From Flavobacterium aquidurense (lineage in GTDB: Bacteria; Bacteroidota; Bacteroidia; Flavobacteriales; Flavobacteriaceae): a stretch of DNA of 64,000 bases. Both the position numbers and the translations under genes were made by a program. Positions within the stretch are counted from its first letter, which is position 1; each line of letters opens with the position of its first letter. Of the stretch, positions 52,923-62,976 are shown piece after piece. Where the stretch lies: contig FNPS01000015.1 in NCBI GenBank assembly GCA_900107365.1, forward strand, positions 1 to 64,000, written 5' to 3'. The notes beneath the pieces were generated by a model. It did not search any database, was not told the origin of the DNA, and saw only the letters and a program-made list of their open reading frames with translations.

Positions 52923-53678
52923 TTAAATCACTCCCTGAAGAATGCAGTTTTTTATAAGTTCTGCTGTGTTTTTAGAATCAGATTTAGTTAAGATATTATT
53001 GCGATGTTTTTTTACTGTTAAAGGGCTAATAAAAAGTTTTTCAGCAATTTCAGTATTGTTCAAACCATCTCCTATCAGTTTTATTATATCAATTTCCCTT
53101 TTAGAAAATTCTGTAAATTCCTTATTCTCTTCATCAAGACTTAAATTCATAAAAGAAGGCTCACCATTTAATCCTATAAGCGATATTTTATACGTATTAA
53201 AAGAACTTAAATGATCGATACGGGTATGAATATTTAATGATTTTCCGTATCCTCCACTATCATCCATAGTCAGCATTAATGCCTGATGGTTAAACAAAAC
53301 ATATTCGCCATTTTCTATCCTGCACCTGTGACTATAACTTATTTTATAATTCAATAACTTTTCACGACCAACATTTTCGTAAAAAAACTTAGTCAAAAAT
53401 GCTTCCGCTTTTACTACAAAATCAATATCATCCGGATGAATTGCGCCTAATACATCATTAAAATTTATAGTATCAGGATCGAATCCGTGCATTTCAAATA
53501 AAGAAGGACTTATATGTGAAAGTGACATATCAAAAAAATCAATTATATAAAACGAAAATGGACCTGTACTAATAATTGAGTTCGTAAGATCATCAAACGA
53601 TATTTGATGCGAAGCTGTTGTCTGAACAGTTCTATTTGTCTGCCAAACATCATGAAGGTTTTGTATTTCCGGTAGCAT
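52923..53678 (-). CDS. PAS-like/LuxR-type transcriptional regulator
   Basis: A 251-aa regulator. The N-terminal two thirds resemble a PAS domain (FYIIDFFDMSLSHISPSLFEMHGFD, GAIHPDDIDFV). The C-terminal 65 residues are a LuxR/FixJ helix-turn-helix: FSKREIDIIKLIGDGLNNTEIAEKLFISPLTVKKHRNNI. There is no receiver domain. The signal is unknown. The ATG at 53678 is used instead of an upstream TTG. It is next to the PUL but transcribed as a separate unit ending in its own terminator; a role in the PUL is not shown. Confidence 0.82.
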   Translation of the reverse strand: MLPEIQNLHDVWQTNRTVQTTASHQISFDDLTNSIISTGPFSFYIIDFFDMSLSHISPSLFEMHGFDPDTINFNDVLGAIHPDDIDFVVKAEAFLTKFFYENVGREKLLNYKISYSHRCRIENGEYVLFNHQALMLTMDDSGGYGKSLNIHTRIDHLSSFNTYKISLIGLNGEPSFMNLSLDEENKEFTEFSKREIDIIKLIGDGLNNTEIAEKLFISPLTVKKHRNNILTKSDSKNTAELIKNCILQGVI

Positions 53679-53764
53679 ATGAAAACTTATTTCGTTAAAC
53701 AATTGTTAAGACAAATTAACATAAAATTTAAATATAGAGCGCTAAATTAGGCTAAAGTAATGTT

Positions 53765-55918
53765 CTAATTTTCAAGAATGGTATTAATTAAAGAATCTTC
53801 CTGCTTGTTTGTTACTGTATGTGGTACATATAAATCATTTTCTTTTGTCCATTTTTTCTCCATTTCAAAGTAATCTGAGGAAATTACTGTCTGATTTTTA
53901 AGACGTTGTAATTGCTCTTTTTCGAACAGTTTCCAGCGATCCAAATACAAAGATCCCAAAAGCCCGCCCCACTCTTTAAAGGCATAATCGTGTAAATTGG
54001 TTTTAGGATCATAAGGTCCCCAAATTGTGATTTGTTCCTTTGCATTACGCAATGCTAACTCTTTATCCTGCTGTGTGGTTCCAAAATCAGTTGCTTGCTT
54101 TAACCAGCTATGCAATGAAAAATGTGGATTACAATTCAATAAGTCATTCTGCTGTACAAGCATCTTTTGAAACTGTTTTGAAGCCAATTCAAAAGCAACA
54201 GCATCTTTTTTATTAATAGCATCAATCATGTTTTGATATACAATATCTCCTTTATTAGCATTAACCTGTCTCACCAAATCAATTTTATCGACCTGATAAG
54301 TGTCACTATCTTCAAACTCTTTTGAAACAGCTACAAAAAGTTTAACGGCATCAGCAAATTTTGCCACATCGTAGTTTCTTTTTCTGGTTCCCCATGACGA
54401 AACACTTTCTACATTTGTTGAAGGCCTTGCACAAAAAATAGATTCTGAGCCCCCTTCCTGATAAATTTCGGGACTACTGTAAATGGTTTCCAAAAAGCCT
54501 TCCCAAGCTTTAAGAACACTAGCGTTAGACTTTCCGTAGCGATATTTCACATAACTCTTTATCCATTCTTTAGCTTTAGCTTCAACTTTATCTTTGTGCC
54601 AGCCCAATTCTAACATAAAATCTATTGGTGCAGCATTATTATGAATTCCTTCAGGAATAATTCCTATGCCGCTTAAAAAAGTAGTATAAGGACCTGTTTT
54701 AGCGCGATATACTTCATCTGCAAATCTTTGCATTTTACCATATAAGCTGACTTTGTCTCCAAAATTACTGACATTACACCATATAAACGGAGTTCCGTCA
54801 TAAGCTTTTCGGGTTTCCCAATTTGCTGTATTCTCACCAAACAATTCAATAATTAAAGTTTTTGACTTATCTAAACCGGCTAGTAATTTCGTTGCCGGAT
54901 TCTCCTGCCATCCCTGAAGCACCCATGTACTGGAAGGAAAAGAAAGTTGCATTTGTTTTTGAATTGCTTTAGCACAAAGAGTAAGATCAGCCCCTTTAGA
55001 ATTTCCTCCTTCATGAAAAGGATCGCCGCCAAAGAAATGAAGATCATTACCGTATAATTTTTTCATTTCGGAATAATATACACCAGATATTTTCTCAAAA
55101 TAAGGATCTGTAGGCATTAAAAAATCGGGTCTGGTAAAACCGCCCGCCCATTTTCCCTGATCGATGATAGTTACTTTTTCTTTATTTTTTAAAGATGTCG
55201 GAACCATTCCATAAAAACCCTGCATTACTGGTTCAATACCAAGTTCTTTCATGCGTTTCAAAATCTTTTTCTCTAATAAAGCCTGTTGGTCAATCATATT
55301 TTGAGAAACGGGTCCGCCCCAGCCTTCCATATTTCCCATCAGCCACCACGCAGTAAAAGCTGGTCCCGGTATGAAATCAAAAATCTCCTTTTGGGTAAAA
55401 CCCATTTTCGTCATTGTATTTTGCCAGACCGCTTCGACGCCAACAGGAGCCAACATTAAATTTACACCATTCAGCGCCATCCAGTCCAATTCGCGTTCCC
55501 AGTCTTTCCAGGTATAAAAACTCATCGTATAATTGATGGTACAATAATTTAAGGCGTAACGAAAACGATAAGGAGAAACAATTCTGATTTTTTTATCCAT
55601 TACCGGTATTTTTTCAAGAGGCGCCATATTGTCTCCCATATGAGACATATTACGGTAACAGTAGTATTTTAAATACCAGTTTAAAGCAGTTGAAGCCGAA
55701 TTAGCATTACTTGCAGCAATATAAACCTGTCCTTTCTCTGAAGATAACTCAAACACATCTTTATCTTCTTCTTTTGGTATCGAAGAAAAAACCAATTTAT
55801 CAGCCAGCCAGGGAACACGTCTCTTAGCCAATTCTTTCGCAGCCTTAAATGATTGTGCTTCTGAAGAAAAAACAAATCCGATAAGCAGCATTACCAATGC
55901 AAATCTTTTAATACTCAT
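53765..55918 (-). CDS. GH89 alpha-N-acetylglucosaminidase
   Basis: A 717-aa secreted glycoside hydrolase (signal peptide to about residue 21, SSEAQ) of the NAGLU family, which removes terminal alpha-linked GlcNAc. Family segments seen are the N-terminal domain (about 25-110), NLMLAPVGVEAVWQNT, FTAWWLMGNMEGWGGPVS, DPFHEGGNSKGADL, WCNVSNFGDKVSLYGKM, and GIIPEGIHNNAAPIDFML with the Glu expected to be catalytic. A helical C-terminal domain follows. It is the last PUL gene, 185 bp after susD, separated by a strong hairpin. Mucin O-glycans or heparan-like glycans are natural sources of alpha-GlcNAc. Confidence 0.92.
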   Translation of the reverse strand: MSIKRFALVMLLIGFVFSSEAQSFKAAKELAKRRVPWLADKLVFSSIPKEEDKDVFELSSEKGQVYIAASNANSASTALNWYLKYYCYRNMSHMGDNMAPLEKIPVMDKKIRIVSPYRFRYALNYCTINYTMSFYTWKDWERELDWMALNGVNLMLAPVGVEAVWQNTMTKMGFTQKEIFDFIPGPAFTAWWLMGNMEGWGGPVSQNMIDQQALLEKKILKRMKELGIEPVMQGFYGMVPTSLKNKEKVTIIDQGKWAGGFTRPDFLMPTDPYFEKISGVYYSEMKKLYGNDLHFFGGDPFHEGGNSKGADLTLCAKAIQKQMQLSFPSSTWVLQGWQENPATKLLAGLDKSKTLIIELFGENTANWETRKAYDGTPFIWCNVSNFGDKVSLYGKMQRFADEVYRAKTGPYTTFLSGIGIIPEGIHNNAAPIDFMLELGWHKDKVEAKAKEWIKSYVKYRYGKSNASVLKAWEGFLETIYSSPEIYQEGGSESIFCARPSTNVESVSSWGTRKRNYDVAKFADAVKLFVAVSKEFEDSDTYQVDKIDLVRQVNANKGDIVYQNMIDAINKKDAVAFELASKQFQKMLVQQNDLLNCNPHFSLHSWLKQATDFGTTQQDKELALRNAKEQITIWGPYDPKTNLHDYAFKEWGGLLGSLYLDRWKLFEKEQLQRLKNQTVISSDYFEMEKKWTKENDLYVPHTVTNKQEDSLINTILEN

Positions 55919-55965
55919 ATTATATTTTATATTTTAATTGCAAATTTTTTATTCAAAAGCATCAT

Positions 55966-55999
55966 GTCATTTTTCGCATAAAAAACAACATGATGCTTT
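55966..55999 (-). terminator. Hairpin between susD and the GH89 gene
   Basis: AAAGCATCATGT (55966-55977) and ACATGATGCTTT (55988-55999) form a perfect 12-bp stem. Without a strong T run it may act as an attenuator or RNA-processing site that sets GH89 expression below that of susCD. Confidence 0.6.
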
Positions 56000-56103
56000 A
56001 CTAATTCTTTTCAATTACAATAACCTAAATTTAGTGATAAACTTAAACTTTAAGCCATTTAATTCCACTGAAAATTCACCTTAATCCCTTTACGAATAAA
56101 CTT

Positions 56104-57591
56104 TTAATACCCCGGATTCTGTACAATTTTGCCATTACTTTCATCGACTGCTTTTCTTGGCAATGGGTAAAGAATTTTATTTTCAGTTGCAAATGAAGAT
56201 CCATCATCAACAGCTCTTTGAATGTATTTACCCCAGCGAATTAAATCATCACGTCGAGAACCTTCACACCATAATTCAAACAATCTTTCGTCCATAATTT
56301 TATTTCTAAAAAGCGGTGTTGATAAACCAGGATCCAAATTTGGCAAGCCAGCTCTTGTTCGTACTCTATTAATTAAACTGTATGCTTCCGGTGTTGGTCC
56401 GTTTACTTCATTTATAGCTTCTGCCAATGAAAGTAAAACATCGGCATAACGCCAAACTACAATATCGGTTCCATGCGCTTCGTTGGTTGCCGTTGGATCT
56501 ATTCCATACTTTTTGGGTATCGCTCCCTCCATTCCTTTTGCACGTGCATCAATTATTTTGCCTCCTTCACCGGGATATTTTGCTAATAACTGTTTCAGGC
56601 GTTTATCAATTGGATTGAACTTATCATACGTTTTCCATGGCATTTTATAACCTCCCCAGGCTTCAATTGCCTGACCGGAAGGATCAACATAATCACCGGG
56701 AATAACGTGAGCCAGCCACATATTAAAATTATTAGTACCACGGGCACAAGAAATGGCAAGTATCATTTCTTTATTCTGTTCATTCTGAATTTTAAAAATA
56801 TCTTCATATTCCGGAACCAAAGTATATATTCCCTGCGCCTCAAGAGCTTGTAAATCTCTTCCGACAGCAATAGCTTCAGCCCACTTTTTTTCTTTCATAT
56901 ACAATTTCAGCAATCCCATCATGGCGGCTCCTTTTGTAAAACGGCCATAATCTGCAGCAGGGTATGTTGCCGGTAAATCAATTATTGCCTCTTTATAATC
57001 CTTTTCAATTTGTTTGATCATCCATTCACTTGTTGGTCGGGGTTCCGGCAAAGAATTAGGGTCAAGCGCATACTTAGGATCTACAACAATTGATACCGGA
57101 CCATAAAAAGTATACAATATATAACTCATATGTGCTCTTAAGGCTTTTACTTCAGCGAGGTATCGCTTTTTCAAGCCTGCATCCATAGGAACAGCATCTA
57201 TATTTTGCAAAAGGACTGTTGCATTGGTAACACGCGGTATTAACCTTGTATAATGATCTGTAAGAACATTAAACTGATCATCGAAATTAAGCATGTTTAA
57301 TTTCGCCCATCTTCCAGAATCTCCCCAGGAACAGATTAACTCATCAGTCGTTTGCGAGCTTTGTACAACCCATGAAGCTTGCATTGCGCCATAGCCATAA
57401 CCGGCAAATCCCTCTAGCATTCCGGTATATAAATTAGTCAAGGCTGCCTTGGCATCAACCTCGTTTTTAAAAAAGGTCGACGGAGCCAATTTATCAAAGA
57501 CTTCAGGTTCAAGGTCTTTTTCGCAGGAAGTAAACAGTATCATTGTAAGCAGCAGACTAAAAACTGCTATTTTAGGTATAGAATTTTTCAT
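56104..57591 (-). CDS. SusD/RagB family glycan-binding lipoprotein
   Basis: A 495-aa outer-membrane lipoprotein with lipobox LFTSC (Cys about residue 23). Tetratricopeptide-like helices of SusD are present: EVDAKAALTNLYTGM, RYLAEVKALRAHMSYILYTFYG, VWRYADVLLSLAEAINEV, and the C-terminal RDDLIRWGKYIQ with final YPLPRKAVDESNGKIVQNPGY. It caps the SusC pore and captures glycan on the cell surface. It starts 19 bp after the susC stop, as usual for the pair. Confidence 0.93.
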   Translation of the reverse strand: MKNSIPKIAVFSLLLTMILFTSCEKDLEPEVFDKLAPSTFFKNEVDAKAALTNLYTGMLEGFAGYGYGAMQASWVVQSSQTTDELICSWGDSGRWAKLNMLNFDDQFNVLTDHYTRLIPRVTNATVLLQNIDAVPMDAGLKKRYLAEVKALRAHMSYILYTFYGPVSIVVDPKYALDPNSLPEPRPTSEWMIKQIEKDYKEAIIDLPATYPAADYGRFTKGAAMMGLLKLYMKEKKWAEAIAVGRDLQALEAQGIYTLVPEYEDIFKIQNEQNKEMILAISCARGTNNFNMWLAHVIPGDYVDPSGQAIEAWGGYKMPWKTYDKFNPIDKRLKQLLAKYPGEGGKIIDARAKGMEGAIPKKYGIDPTATNEAHGTDIVVWRYADVLLSLAEAINEVNGPTPEAYSLINRVRTRAGLPNLDPGLSTPLFRNKIMDERLFELWCEGSRRDDLIRWGKYIQRAVDDGSSFATENKILYPLPRKAVDESNGKIVQNPGY

Positions 57592-57610
57592 ATCGTTTTT
57601 TTGCAGTTAA

Positions 57611-60600
57611 TTAAAAAATCACATTGAGTCCCAGTATAATCGAAGTTTGGGCAGGATAAGCGATAAAACTTGACAATTCAGGATCAATTCCTGAATAAGG
57701 TGTGGCGGTAAACAAGTTTTGTACATCGAGTGATAAGCGCAATGATTCAAATATTTTTTGATTTGGAAACATTTCTTTTGTCATTGTATAGCCTAAAGTA
57801 ATATTTCGGCATTTTAAAAAATCTGCCTTCTCTCTAAAAAAACTACCGGTATAACTACCATAAGGATTTATTAAGCCACTCGGATTTTTTCCACTCGTAT
57901 TATCAGAAGCCCAACGGTCTTTTACCATTTCAAGTGCATTCCAGCCAAAGGCTCCCATTTTACTTGATAAATCATATGCTACCGCTTTATCATCATTATA
58001 TTTAAGTCGGTCAAACATGCCGTACATAAATATGTTTAGGTCAAACCTTTTGTATTTAAAAGTATTTCCAAATCCGTAAGTGTAACCCGGATCAGAATTC
58101 CCTAAATACGTCGCATCTGCTGAACTCAGTTTACCATCAGGTTTACCGGTAAGATTTCCGCTAGCATCGTATCCATTTAAATCTTTAACTTTTACCATTC
58201 CTGGTTTTAAGTTTGGCATTGCAGCAGGTACCGTTTCTCCAATTTGCAAAATTCCATCTGTCTGGTAACCGTAGATTGCTCTGATAGGATCGTTTAATCC
58301 AACATATTTTGGCAATGTTTTGGCCACCTCAGGATCTCTTTCTTTCCAAGTGTCTTTATAATGCGCAATATTAAAATCAGTAATCCAGCTAAAATGATCC
58401 GACTTAATATTGATTGTTTTTAAAGTAAATTCAAAACCCCTACTTTGTGTTTTTCCAATATTTGATGCCACACTACTTACTATTGAATAAGATGGCAATG
58501 GTTTGTAACTCAACAAATCAGATATCGTTTTATCATATACCTCAAAAGTTCCCGTGATACGGTCGTTAAATAAACCAAAATCCAGTCCAAGGTTAATCTC
58601 TTTTGCCGTTTCCCAGCTTAGTTCAGGGTTAGCAATCTGACTTTGATACACTCCGGTAGTCTGCGCATTTCCAAAAACATAATTTGCACCACCACCAGCT
58701 GCATAAAAGGCAAATGCATTTGCCCCAATATTACTATTACCCGTCGTTCCGTAACTTGCTCTTAACTTTAAAAATGAAATTACCGGTACTTTCTGCATAA
58801 ACTCCTCATTCGATATTTTCCATCCTGCAGATACAGAAGGAAACCATCCGTATTTTTTATTTTCGGCAAAATTTGAAGAACCATCACGACGAATAGATCC
58901 CTGCAAAATATATTTTCCACGATAATCGTAACCTATTCTTCCAAAATAAGAAGCCCAGACTTGTTTATCTTTTGAGGATGCGACCGTTGGTTTTGGCGCT
59001 TCGCCCACCTGAAGACTATTCGATAAAAAACTATCGGTTAAAAATTGACTATTGCCTGCTGAAAAACCATCTCTTGAACGCACTTGATAAGAATATCCTA
59101 AAACACCATTTAAGTGATGATTTTCATTTAATGATTTTTTATAAGCCAACGTATATTCAGCTAAGCTGGTATTAGAATTGTATTCACTTATATTGGCAAT
59201 ACCGCCATTTCGTAATCCGTATAAAAAAGATTTTGGCATGTAAACGTTACGTTTTGTGTGGGATTGATCATAACTGAAATTTCCTTTTGCTTTCAGGTCT
59301 TTTATAATTTCCCACTCTGCATAACCACTGGTTAATAATCTGTTCAAAATAGTTTCATCAGTATTTTCTAAAAAAGAAAGTGGATTAGCTGAATTTTTAT
59401 AATCCGGGTTTAACGGATAAGATCCATCAGCGGCTTGCAACTCTACAGTTGGAGGATGGTAAAATGCTGATAAAATTATTCCCGCATTTTCATTTTCTCC
59501 TGTACCCGTCGAAGCATTATCACTATACGATTTTGATTCTACTACATTGACACTAACTTTTAATTTGTTGGTAATCATTTGATCTAAATTGATACGTCCG
59601 CTGTATCTCTTATAGGAAGAGGTTTTAATGACACCCTCCTGATCCAGATAATTTCCGGAGATAAAATATTTAGTTTTTTCATTTCCTCCTGAAATAGATA
59701 AATCATGTTGTCTGATAAATCCGGACTGCGTGACCGCATCTATAGCGTTTCTGCCTGTTCCGGCATTGTCAATCTCGGACTGGGAAAATTTTGGGACAAA
59801 AGCGGGTGCAGAGGTAGGATCTGTTGTACCATATGGGGCAATTTTTTGATTTAAGAGATATTTCTCTTTTGTTATACGGTTTCTTTCTACCATATAATCC
59901 TGTTTGTTTAAAATATCATAAAAATCAGCTGGCTGTTGGTAGGCTCCCGTAAAGCCATAGCTAACCTTAGGATCTCCTTTTTTTCCTCTTTTGGTAGTAA
60001 TCAAAATAACTCCTGCACCTGCTCGCGCGCCATAAATAGCGGCAGAGCTGGCATCTTTTAATACTTCAACAGATTCAACATCATTAGGATTAATAAAGTT
60101 TAACGGAGATCTGCTTACTCCCGCTCCAAAAGGAGTGCCACTTCCCGGCTCACTCGCCCCATCATCTATTGGTACACCATCCACCACATACAGTACACCA
60201 TAGGATGCAAAAGAAGCATTTCCCCTAATTTGTACCGTCGGCGCAGCACCCGGTTGTCCGGAAGTTTGTGTAACGACCAGACCTGCCGCCCGCCCGCCTA
60301 AAGCCTGATCAATAGAAGTATTGGCTCCCTTCGGGATATCAGTTGTTTTTATTGTAGAAATGGCTCCGGTAACATCTTTTCTTTTTGTTGTACCGTATCC
60401 AATTACAACTACATCTTCCAGCTTTTGTCCCTCGTTTTTCAGAATAATCGTCATAGCGCCTGAACTAACAGGTACTTCTACTGTTTCCATACCTATAAAA
60501 GAGACAACCAAGCTGTTTATACTATCTGGTAATTCAATACTAAAACTTCCGTCAACATCTGTTTTTGCTACTATTGACGTACCCTTTCCTTTTATATTTG

Positions 60601-61048
60601 CTCCTGCTAAGGGTTGTCCTTTTTCATCAAAGACTTTACCGTTAATCTGTCTTTTTACGACACGGAGATTAGTGCTTGCTTTTGGTGTGTCCGGCCTTGT
60701 TATTAGCGAAATAGTTTTTCCCTGAATAACCCAGGTTACCGCAGTATTTTCAAAAATTTCTGCTAACACTTTTTCGACTGTCGCATTAACTAAATGAAGT
60801 GTCACTGGAGGAATTTCTTTTAAAATATTTACGTCATAAAAGAAAACATAATCTGTCTGTTCTTTAACAGTTGCTAATACCTTTTTTACAGGAACTTTTT
60901 TACCACTGTAGACAATTGTTTGTGATGACACACCAGCAGAAACCTGGAGTGTTAGAACTACAAAAAGTATGGTTGATAATTTCATAACTTTCCATGTTTT
61001 TGAATTAAGCCAATGGTTTTTTGGCTTGTACTTTGGTAATAATTTCAT
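57611..61048 (-). CDS. SusC/RagA TonB-dependent transporter with STN domain
   Basis: A 1145-aa outer-membrane transporter. After a basic N-terminus and signal peptide (about residues 20-43) comes an STN (secretin/TonB N-terminal) domain, about 48-120, then a carboxypeptidase-regulatory-like domain (INGKVFDEKGQPLAGANIKGKG, about 133-215). The plug starts LEDVVVIGYGTTKRKDVTGAI and has VQIRGNASF; the 22-strand barrel ends in ILGLNVIF. The STN domain means it signals to a FecR anti-sigma factor, which is encoded two genes upstream in the same direction. It imports glycan captured by SusD. Confidence 0.93.
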   Translation of the reverse strand: MKLLPKYKPKNHWLNSKTWKVMKLSTILFVVLTLQVSAGVSSQTIVYSGKKVPVKKVLATVKEQTDYVFFYDVNILKEIPPVTLHLVNATVEKVLAEIFENTAVTWVIQGKTISLITRPDTPKASTNLRVVKRQINGKVFDEKGQPLAGANIKGKGTSIVAKTDVDGSFSIELPDSINSLVVSFIGMETVEVPVSSGAMTIILKNEGQKLEDVVVIGYGTTKRKDVTGAISTIKTTDIPKGANTSIDQALGGRAAGLVVTQTSGQPGAAPTVQIRGNASFASYGVLYVVDGVPIDDGASEPGSGTPFGAGVSRSPLNFINPNDVESVEVLKDASSAAIYGARAGAGVILITTKRGKKGDPKVSYGFTGAYQQPADFYDILNKQDYMVERNRITKEKYLLNQKIAPYGTTDPTSAPAFVPKFSQSEIDNAGTGRNAIDAVTQSGFIRQHDLSISGGNEKTKYFISGNYLDQEGVIKTSSYKRYSGRINLDQMITNKLKVSVNVVESKSYSDNASTGTGENENAGIILSAFYHPPTVELQAADGSYPLNPDYKNSANPLSFLENTDETILNRLLTSGYAEWEIIKDLKAKGNFSYDQSHTKRNVYMPKSFLYGLRNGGIANISEYNSNTSLAEYTLAYKKSLNENHHLNGVLGYSYQVRSRDGFSAGNSQFLTDSFLSNSLQVGEAPKPTVASSKDKQVWASYFGRIGYDYRGKYILQGSIRRDGSSNFAENKKYGWFPSVSAGWKISNEEFMQKVPVISFLKLRASYGTTGNSNIGANAFAFYAAGGGANYVFGNAQTTGVYQSQIANPELSWETAKEINLGLDFGLFNDRITGTFEVYDKTISDLLSYKPLPSYSIVSSVASNIGKTQSRGFEFTLKTINIKSDHFSWITDFNIAHYKDTWKERDPEVAKTLPKYVGLNDPIRAIYGYQTDGILQIGETVPAAMPNLKPGMVKVKDLNGYDASGNLTGKPDGKLSSADATYLGNSDPGYTYGFGNTFKYKRFDLNIFMYGMFDRLKYNDDKAVAYDLSSKMGAFGWNALEMVKDRWASDNTSGKNPSGLINPYGSYTGSFFREKADFLKCRNITLGYTMTKEMFPNQKIFESLRLSLDVQNLFTATPYSGIDPELSSFIAYPAQTSIILGLNVIF

Positions 61049-61111
61049 AGTTTAAAATGGTTTTGGTTGGTAATAAATTCTCCTTGCCTGGTTTCGTTTT
61101 CTATTTGTCAT

Positions 61112-61147
61112 CAAATTTGGAAATGCTTCCAACATATGCCAAATTTG
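61112..61147 (-). ncRNA. Leader hairpin copy 1, proximal to susC
   Basis: On the plus strand CAAATTTGG (61112-61120) and CCAAATTTG (61139-61147) pair perfectly around a loop containing AATGCTTCCAACAT. Read as susC-strand RNA the loop is ATGTTGGAAGCATT. It lies 64-100 bp upstream of the susC start, inside its likely leader. See copy 2 for the compensating stem. Confidence 0.6.
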
Positions 61148-61371
61148 CTGAATACAACAAATAAAAAACTGTAAAATGATACAACTCTATATCATCTTAC
61201 TTGCATTTAATTCATTCTTTTTTCATGGTTTTTTATATTGATTTTAATTTTGACTTTTAGCTAATATGACTTTTAAAAAATTGAAAAACGTACCTGTCTG
61301 CAGCCATTCAAAAAAGTATGATAAAACTTATTGCTTTTTCAGTTTAAACAGATGATAATCGGATGAATAAT

Positions 61372-61404
61372 GAAAAGCACCATCAAAACCTGATGGCACT
61401 TTTC
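61372..61404 (-). terminator. Stem-loop inside the susC leader region
   Basis: GAAAAGCACCATCA (61372-61385) faces TGATGGCACTTTTC (61391-61404) with two mismatches. It lies about midway between fecR and susC and could end the fecR message. Confidence 0.55.
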
Positions 61405-61715
61405 AACTTCCACAAACTAATATAAATCAATCTATTCTTAACCAATTTTAAAAAAAGAACAGACCATTTAAACCTTCAATTGCCAACAGATACATTTTAA
61501 CGTTCTAAGGCTATCTTATATTATTATTATCTTTCTGACCAATACAGCCAGTATTTTATTTATCACGAATAAATAAGCATACAACTATGGGGTGGTTGCT
61601 ATTCTGCCAATAATTCTTTACTTTTGTTTGTAATGGTTATTGCCTGATGATATATTCTCCTTGCTTGGTTAATTTTTGTCTGTCTCTTCCATAGTTTCTT
61701 TAATAAGAAACACTT

Positions 61716-61743
61716 ACCAGCAATGCTTCCAACATCTGCTGGT
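61716..61743 (-). ncRNA. Leader-type hairpin copy 2, just after fecR
   Basis: ACCAGCA (61716-61722) and TGCTGGT (61737-61743) pair perfectly around the same 14-nt core loop, AATGCTTCCAACAT, as copy 1. The stems of the two copies have no sequence in common but both pair, as expected if the structure is conserved. The downstream word GCAAGGAGAAT also recurs, at a different distance. Confidence 0.6.
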
Positions 61744-61809
61744 TTTTTTATTTCCAACAAAAAAAGGCAGCACTTGATTTAAACATTAAACCCGGATTGT
61801 ATATCGCAA

Positions 61810-62976
61810 TTAAGGCATTACTGTTAAAACCTTTCCTTCAAGTTTAAAATGCACCTTGTTTTTTTCCAGTATTTTTAGAACCTGCGAAAGATTTAAGCTT
61901 CTTTCTATTTCACCCTCAAACTTTCTGGAGTCAACTCCTTTTTCAAAAACAACATCAACATCATACCATCGGCTTATTTGATCTAATACGACTTTAAGAC
62001 TAGCATTTTCAAAGTAAAAAACTCCATTTTTCCAGCCCATCACTTCCTCCGTATTCACGTTGTTTTTGATTGTTATTACACCTGACTTATTGTGCTGCGC
62101 CTGTTGTCCGGGTTTCAACAAAACAGCTTTATTATTTTGATTAACTAAAATACTTCCTTCGAGTAAACTGGTCTTGACATTATCCTCATCTCCGTAAGCA
62201 TTCACATTAAAATGCGTTCCTAATACCTTAATTCTAATATCATTTACAAAAACCCTGAAAGGTTTATTCTTATTTTTTGCCACTTCAAAATAGGCTTCTC
62301 CGGTAAGTTTTACATCTCTTGTTCCTGATGAAAATACTGTTGGAAAAGTAATAGAAGAAAACGCATTTAACCACACTTTTGTTCCGTCTGCCAATTGAAG
62401 GCTATATTGTCTGCTTTTAGGTGTAGTCATTGTGTTGTAAACTATTTCAGCATTTTTTCCTGCCTTATAGGTTAGGCCACCATTGGTTTTTGATACTACT
62501 GTATTGTTTTGATTTGTTAGCTGGCCGTTTTTAGAATCATCCAAAACTATTTTCTGTCCATTAGAAAGTGTCAGGATCGCTCCAGTTCTCCCTGGCTCGG
62601 CATCATTCATTATTTCTGAACTTTTTACAACTTGAGAAGCGGAATTCTTTTTTACTACCAGATAACTACCAATCCCTGCACATACTACTAAACTGGCCGC
62701 AACAGCAATTTTCCTCCACGGTAATCTGATTACTTTCACTTTATTCTTTGGCTTCAACGCTTGTTGTATAATTTTCCACCCTGCTTCTTTGTCAAATTTA
62801 TACATCTTTCCAAGCTCTGTAGTAACCCATTCCTTGTTCTGAAAATTCTCAACTATTTTTTTATTGGCTTCAGAACTATTGATCCATTTTTCCAGAATAT
62901 TTTTTTCATCTTTTGCTATTGTTCCATTTAGCAATTTTACAATGAGTTCATCTATTTCTGCACCTGAATATGACAT
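61810..62976 (-). CDS. FecR-family anti-sigma factor
   Basis: A 388-aa inner-membrane anti-sigma factor. The cytosolic N-terminus (about 1-85) binds sigma, one transmembrane helix lies at about residues 87-106 (VAASLVVCAGIGSYLVV), a periplasmic FecR domain follows (about 180-280, with YSLQLADGTKVWLNAFSSITFP) and a C-terminal DUF4974-type domain (about 315-388, ending VHFKLEGKVLTVMP) contacts the SusC STN domain. It lies 227 bp after the sigma gene and precedes susC. Confidence 0.92.
   Translation of the reverse strand: MSYSGAEIDELIVKLLNGTIAKDEKNILEKWINSSEANKKIVENFQNKEWVTTELGKMYKFDKEAGWKIIQQALKPKNKVKVIRLPWRKIAVAASLVVCAGIGSYLVVKKNSASQVVKSSEIMNDAEPGRTGAILTLSNGQKIVLDDSKNGQLTNQNNTVVSKTNGGLTYKAGKNAEIVYNTMTTPKSRQYSLQLADGTKVWLNAFSSITFPTVFSSGTRDVKLTGEAYFEVAKNKNKPFRVFVNDIRIKVLGTHFNVNAYGDEDNVKTSLLEGSILVNQNNKAVLLKPGQQAQHNKSGVITIKNNVNTEEVMGWKNGVFYFENASLKVVLDQISRWYDVDVVFEKGVDSRKFEGEIERSLNLSQVLKILEKNKVHFKLEGKVLTVMP

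Larger units (their letters stand above)
61049..61809 (-). promoter_or_regulatory. Long susC leader region
   Basis: This 761-bp gap between fecR and susC has no open frame. It holds two hairpins with a shared loop (61112-61147 and 61716-61743), two GCAAGGAGAAT-like words on the minus strand (plus-strand ATTCTCCTTGC at about 61077-61087 and 61654-61664), and a stem-loop at 61372-61404 that may end the fecR transcript. The susC promoter should lie below 61372. Confidence 0.6.

Noticed and set aside
60321..60725. 134-codon plus-strand frame
   Set aside because: It lies antisense inside the plug and regulatory domain of susC; composition reflects the opposite strand.
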